Program-made: the position numbers and the translations under genes
Notes under the pieces: model-generated
What the model was told of the DNA's origin: nothing
What the model saw: only the letters and a program-made list of their open reading frames with translations
The model's database searches: none
Shown: positions 6,492 to 8,932 of the stretch, in pieces
Layout of the letters: each line of letters starts with the position of its first letter
Position numbering within the stretch: position 1 is the stretch's first letter
Assembly (NCBI GenBank): GCA_052034745.1
Contig: JBPOIF010000032.1
Coordinates: forward strand, 1 to 8,932
Reading direction: 5' to 3'
DNA: 8,932 nt
Source: UBA4124 sp052034745
GTDB taxonomy: Bacteria > Patescibacteriota > Minisyncoccia > Phycocordibacterales > UBA9973

Positions 6492-6597
6492 AAGTTCCGG
6501 TTGAGCTCCGGAGGAACTCCGTGGTAGTGCACTTACCGTTACCGCCTTTCGGCTATAAAAGTAAAAATTCGAGTGAACCATAAGGCTACTCGAACTT
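6492..6597 (-). promoter_or_regulatory. Structured 5' leader of the wall-hydrolase gene, candidate cis-regulatory RNA
   Basis: About 106 nt separate the predicted start site (near 6597) from the ATG at 6491. In RNA order the leader holds: a terminator-like hairpin; a GCC-GAAA-GGC tetraloop hairpin (6553-6544); GGTA/TACC flanking AGTGCAC (6537-6523); and two mutually exclusive hairpins. One is CGGAG-TTC-CTCCG (6521-6509). The other pairs AGTTCC (6518-6513) with GGAACT (6498-6493) and ends 1 nt before the ATG. The second would hide the only SD-like bases (GGAA, 6498-6495). I cannot match it to a known riboswitch: conserved cores of the c-di-AMP (ydaO) and c-di-GMP-I aptamers are absent. Function is inferred from structure and position. 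Confidence 0.45.
6563..6594 (-). terminator. Terminator-like hairpin early in the hydrolase leader (possible attenuator)
   Basis: On the minus strand, TTCGAGTAGCC (6594-6584) pairs with GGTT-C-ACTCGAA (6579-6568) around a TTAT loop, giving 11 pairs with one bulged C and one G-U pair. Five U residues follow (6567-6563), then ACUUUU. It begins only about 3 nt after the predicted start site, which is unusually early for an attenuator; it could instead protect the 5' end of the mRNA. Confidence 0.45.
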
Positions 6598-6603
6598 GTC
6601 AAT

Positions 6604-6632
6604 ATAATAGCATAAACGTAAATAAAAGTCAA
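6604..6632 (-). promoter_or_regulatory. Proximal sigma-70-type promoter of the hydrolase gene
   Basis: On the minus strand, -35 TTGACT (6632-6627), a 17-nt spacer and -10 TATTAT (6609-6604) each match consensus at five of six positions with ideal spacing. The predicted start site is near 6597, which sets the roughly 106-nt leader. Confidence 0.7.
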
Positions 6633-6634
6633 TA

Positions 6635-6662
6635 GTTATACCATGCAAAATGACCGTGTCAA
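6635..6662 (-). promoter_or_regulatory. Distal sigma-70-type promoter of the hydrolase gene
   Basis: On the minus strand, a perfect -35 TTGACA (6662-6657), a 16-nt spacer and an extended -10 TGG-TATAAC (6643-6635) lie directly upstream of the proximal promoter and downstream of the secA terminator. Transcripts from here would start near 6628, within the proximal -35, so polymerases at the two sites should interfere with each other. Confidence 0.55.
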
Positions 6663-6666
6663 ACTT

Positions 6667-6695
6667 AAAATACCCTTATAAAATAAGGGTATTTT
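6667..6695 (-). terminator. Intrinsic terminator downstream of secA
   Basis: AAAATACCCTTA (6667-6678) and TAAGGGTATTTT (6684-6695) form a perfect 12-bp stem with a 5-nt TAAAA loop. It lies 78 nt past the secA stop and just before the hydrolase promoters, so it insulates that gene from secA read-through. The A-rich left arm supplies the U-tract on the minus strand; the structure is symmetrical and could act both ways. Confidence 0.8.
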
Positions 6696-6773
6696 CGATG
6701 TTCCTGTTTGACAAATACTTTAAAAACTTGTCTTATAAAGCGCCCGATAAAGACTGTTTAGGAAAATTTGACT

Positions 6774-8932
6774 TTATTTCTTAGAAATTGTCGAAACACT
6801 TTGAATTACTTGGTCTTTTAGGCGACTTTCCATCTCTTTGAACAGTCGTGTTGCCTCTTTTTTGTACTCAACGAGAGGTTCTCGCTGGCCATAAGCACGC
6901 AAACCAACTGATTGACGCATATGTTCCATCGTATCGATGTGTTCCACCCAAAGTGTATCGGTTACATAGAGCACTACCCGACGTACTGTCTCCCAGAACG
7001 AGTCCTCCCCTACGTCAGCTACCTTTTCTTTGACGATTGGTTCGAGCGCTTCCTGGTCCCCCAATGCATAGAAAGTACTGATGATATGCCCGCGATCCCC
7101 TTCTACCATGGCACGACGGCGCCCGTAAACGATACCTCTCTGGTACGCAAGCACGGTGTCATATTCGAGGGTGTATTTTCGAGCATCAAAATGGAATCCT
7201 TCGATCTTCTTCTGAGCTGACTCAAGTGCCCGAGAAACAAAACTATTTGCAATTGGTTGATCTTCGGGGATACCGATCCGCGTCATCATTCCTTTGACTC
7301 TCTCAGAGCCAAACACGCGCATAAGGTCATCATCAAGCGATACATAAAACTGTGTCTCCCCAGGATCCCCTTGACGCCCTGCACGTCCTCGAAGCTGGTT
7401 GTCGATACGTCGTGCCTCATGACGTTCGGTACCGATAACGTAGAGCCCTCCGAGAGAACGGATTTCGTCCTGCTCTTCCTTTGTAGAAGGATTTCCTCCA
7501 AGAATGATGTCCACCCCTCGCCCTGCCATGTTGGTCGCAATAACAACACTTCCTTTCTTGCCGGACTGTGCAATAACCGAACCTTCTTGTTCGTGGTTTT
7601 TTGCATTGAGCACCTGATGGGGAACACCTTCACGCTTGAGATACGCGGAAAGGAGCTCGTTCTTTTCGATAGAAACTGTCCCGATAAGCACCGGCTGCCC
7701 TTTTGCATTGAGCTCCTTTACTTTGCGGGCGATTGCTTCGAACTTTCCTTTTTCATTTATAAAAATAAGATCTGTCTGGTCGATACGCTGACTCTTTCGA
7801 TGCGTAGGAACTGTCACGACAGGCAATCGATACACCTTGAGGAACTCTTCCTCAGAAGTCTTTGCGGTTCCTGTCATCCCTGAAAGCTTTTTGTAAAACT
7901 TAAAGTAGTTTTGATAGGTAATCGAAGCAACAGCCCGTGTCTCCTGCTCTACTTTGACCCCTTCTTTTGCTTCAATCGCCTGGTGGAGCCCTTCACTCCA
8001 ACGACGACCTGGTTGCATACGCCCTGTAAACGGATCAACGATAATAACCTCACCATCCTTGATGACATAATCTTTGTCTTTGTGGAACAAGGCTTGTGCA
8101 CGGACAGCGGTCTCAAGATAGTGCACGTAGCGCACACTTTCAGTGGTGTACATATCTTTGATACCGAGGAGTTGTTCTGCTTTGGTGATCCCTTCATCAG
8201 TGAGCTGAATCGCTCGCTGTTTTTCGTCGATGGTGTAGTGAGTCTCCGGCTCAAGCGCTCGAGCAACCTTTGAAACACTCTTGTAAAAGTCCTCAGACTC
8301 AGCAATCGCCGAAGAGATAATAAGCGGGGTACGGCTCTCATCAATCAAGATAGAGTCTACCTCATCGACAACCGCAAATGAGTGGCCCCGTTGAACGACC
8401 ATCTCTTTTTCAGTCGCGAGGTTGTCTCGAAGATAATCAAAGCCAAACTGACTATTGGTTCCGTACGTGATATCTGCTGCGTATGCTTCCTTGCGAGAGA
8501 CGGGACGGAGGAATTGCTTCACTACCTTAAAGCCTCCTTTTTCATCGCGCTCTTCATCGTACTCTTCGTGAGTAGGGTCATACACAAATGACTGATTTTG
8601 ATCATTGACGATACCAACCGAAAGACCGAGGAAGCTATATACCTCCCCCATCCATGTTGCGTCTCGACGTGCGAGATAGTCGTTCACCGTCACCACATGC
8701 ACTCCTTCACCCGTGAGTGCGTTGAGATATACCGGAAGTGTTGCAACAAGTGTCTTTCCTTCCCCCGTGCGCATCTCGGCGATCTTTCCACTATGAAGCA
8801 CTTGCCCTCCGATAAGTTGAACATCGTAGTGTCGCTTTCCCATAGTACGACGTGCGGCTTCACGCGTGAGCGCAAAAGCCTCGGGAAGAAGTACTTCGAG
8901 AGATTCTCCTTGTTGAAAGCGGGCTTTGAGCT
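6774..8932 (-). CDS. secA: Preprotein translocase ATPase SecA, N-terminus beyond the window
   Basis: SecA is the motor that drives unfolded preproteins through the SecYEG channel. The frame is open to the right edge: 718 residues are visible, and about 29 precede the internal Met at 8843, including the family block LLPEAFALTREAARR. So that Met is not the start, and roughly 40-50 N-terminal residues are outside. Visible in order: GGQVLHSGKIAEMRTGEGKT with Walker A; TVNDYLARRD; DEVDSILIDESRTPLI (Walker B); the preprotein cross-linking region; GMTGTA; then GRGVDIILGGNP and RIDNQLRGRAGRQGDPG of the second nucleotide-binding domain; then the helical scaffold and wing. Between FLGLSVGIV and RKEAYAADITYG lies about 25 extra acidic and charged residues compared with E. 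coli (8493-8603). The protein ends at QSVSTISKK without the Cys-rich zinc-binding tail that binds SecB in other species. Confidence 0.97.
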   Translation of the reverse strand, partial: LKARFQQGESLEVLLPEAFALTREAARRTMGKRHYDVQLIGGQVLHSGKIAEMRTGEGKTLVATLPVYLNALTGEGVHVVTVNDYLARRDATWMGEVYSFLGLSVGIVNDQNQSFVYDPTHEEYDEERDEKGGFKVVKQFLRPVSRKEAYAADITYGTNSQFGFDYLRDNLATEKEMVVQRGHSFAVVDEVDSILIDESRTPLIISSAIAESEDFYKSVSKVARALEPETHYTIDEKQRAIQLTDEGITKAEQLLGIKDMYTTESVRYVHYLETAVRAQALFHKDKDYVIKDGEVIIVDPFTGRMQPGRRWSEGLHQAIEAKEGVKVEQETRAVASITYQNYFKFYKKLSGMTGTAKTSEEEFLKVYRLPVVTVPTHRKSQRIDQTDLIFINEKGKFEAIARKVKELNAKGQPVLIGTVSIEKNELLSAYLKREGVPHQVLNAKNHEQEGSVIAQSGKKGSVVIATNMAGRGVDIILGGNPSTKEEQDEIRSLGGLYVIGTERHEARRIDNQLRGRAGRQGDPGETQFYVSLDDDLMRVFGSERVKGMMTRIGIPEDQPIANSFVSRALESAQKKIEGFHFDARKYTLEYDTVLAYQRGIVYGRRRAMVEGDRGHIISTFYALGDQEALEPIVKEKVADVGEDSFWETVRRVVLYVTDTLWVEHIDTMEHMRQSVGLRAYGQREPLVEYKKEATRLFKEMESRLKDQVIQSVSTISKK

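Noticed and set aside
6492..6597. Assignment of the leader to a c-di-AMP (ydaO) or c-di-GMP riboswitch
   Set aside because: Short look-alikes occur (GCCGAAAGG, CGGAGGAAC on the opposite strand), but the conserved cores of both classes are missing, so no known class is claimed.
6492..6632. N-terminal extension of the hydrolase reading frame up to 6632
   Set aside because: It covers the whole structured leader and the proximal promoter, lacks family similarity, and a proper signal peptide begins at the ATG at 6491.
6708..6739. Plus-strand TTGACA with TTATAA/TATAAA as a promoter
   Set aside because: The spacer is 19-20 nt, and no plus-strand gene follows; it would only make an antisense RNA into secA. 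It cannot be excluded, but support is weak.
7257..7883. Plus-strand open frames opposite secA (also 6912-7220 and 7911-8273)
   Set aside because: They lie antisense to intact SecA motifs and have low-complexity, Cys/His/Phe-rich products typical of shadow frames.
1..8932. CRISPR array, tRNA, rRNA, insertion sequence or prophage
   Set aside because: I saw no regularly spaced repeats, cloverleaf, rRNA stretch, transposase or integrase, or flanking terminal repeats in the window.

Overview
The window reads as an ordinary bacterial chromosome segment that is densely coding and has no mobile-element signature. It carries six protein-coding genes: five recognisable housekeeping or envelope genes and one unrecognised gene. 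The compact gene set, a SecA with an extra segment in its first nucleotide-binding domain and no zinc-binding tail, a short DnaE with a complete PHP site, and the lack of good Shine-Dalgarno sequences suggest a small-genome lineage such as Patescibacteria (CPR). This assignment is inference; no marker in the window proves it.

Layout. A 5'-truncated rsmE (16S rRNA m3U1498 methyltransferase, + strand) overlaps uppP (undecaprenyl-diphosphate phosphatase, + strand) by 16 nt. uppP converges on rnhB (ribonuclease HII, - strand) across a 20-nt gap. rnhB and dnaE (replicative polymerase alpha subunit, + strand) diverge from a 73-nt region. That region has an extended -10 element for each gene, placed so close to the start codons that both mRNAs should be leaderless or nearly so. 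After dnaE, a consensus-like promoter drives a 156-aa protein of unknown function, followed by two hairpin terminators. The second is bidirectional and also serves the convergent minus-strand gene. That gene encodes a 187-aa secreted lysozyme/glucosaminidase-like protein. Its roughly 106-nt leader lies behind two tandem sigma-70-type promoters and contains a terminator-like hairpin and two mutually exclusive hairpins next to the start codon. Upstream of it, past a 12-bp-stem terminator, is secA (- strand), which runs off the right edge without its N-terminus.

How the genes relate. DnaE and RNase HII serve replication and removal of ribonucleotides. UppP recycles the lipid carrier for cell-wall synthesis. 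SecA would export the signal-peptide-bearing wall hydrolase next to it. The regulatory region of the hydrolase gene (about 6491-6695) is the part most worth a second look: it holds RNA structure that matches no riboswitch class I can recall.
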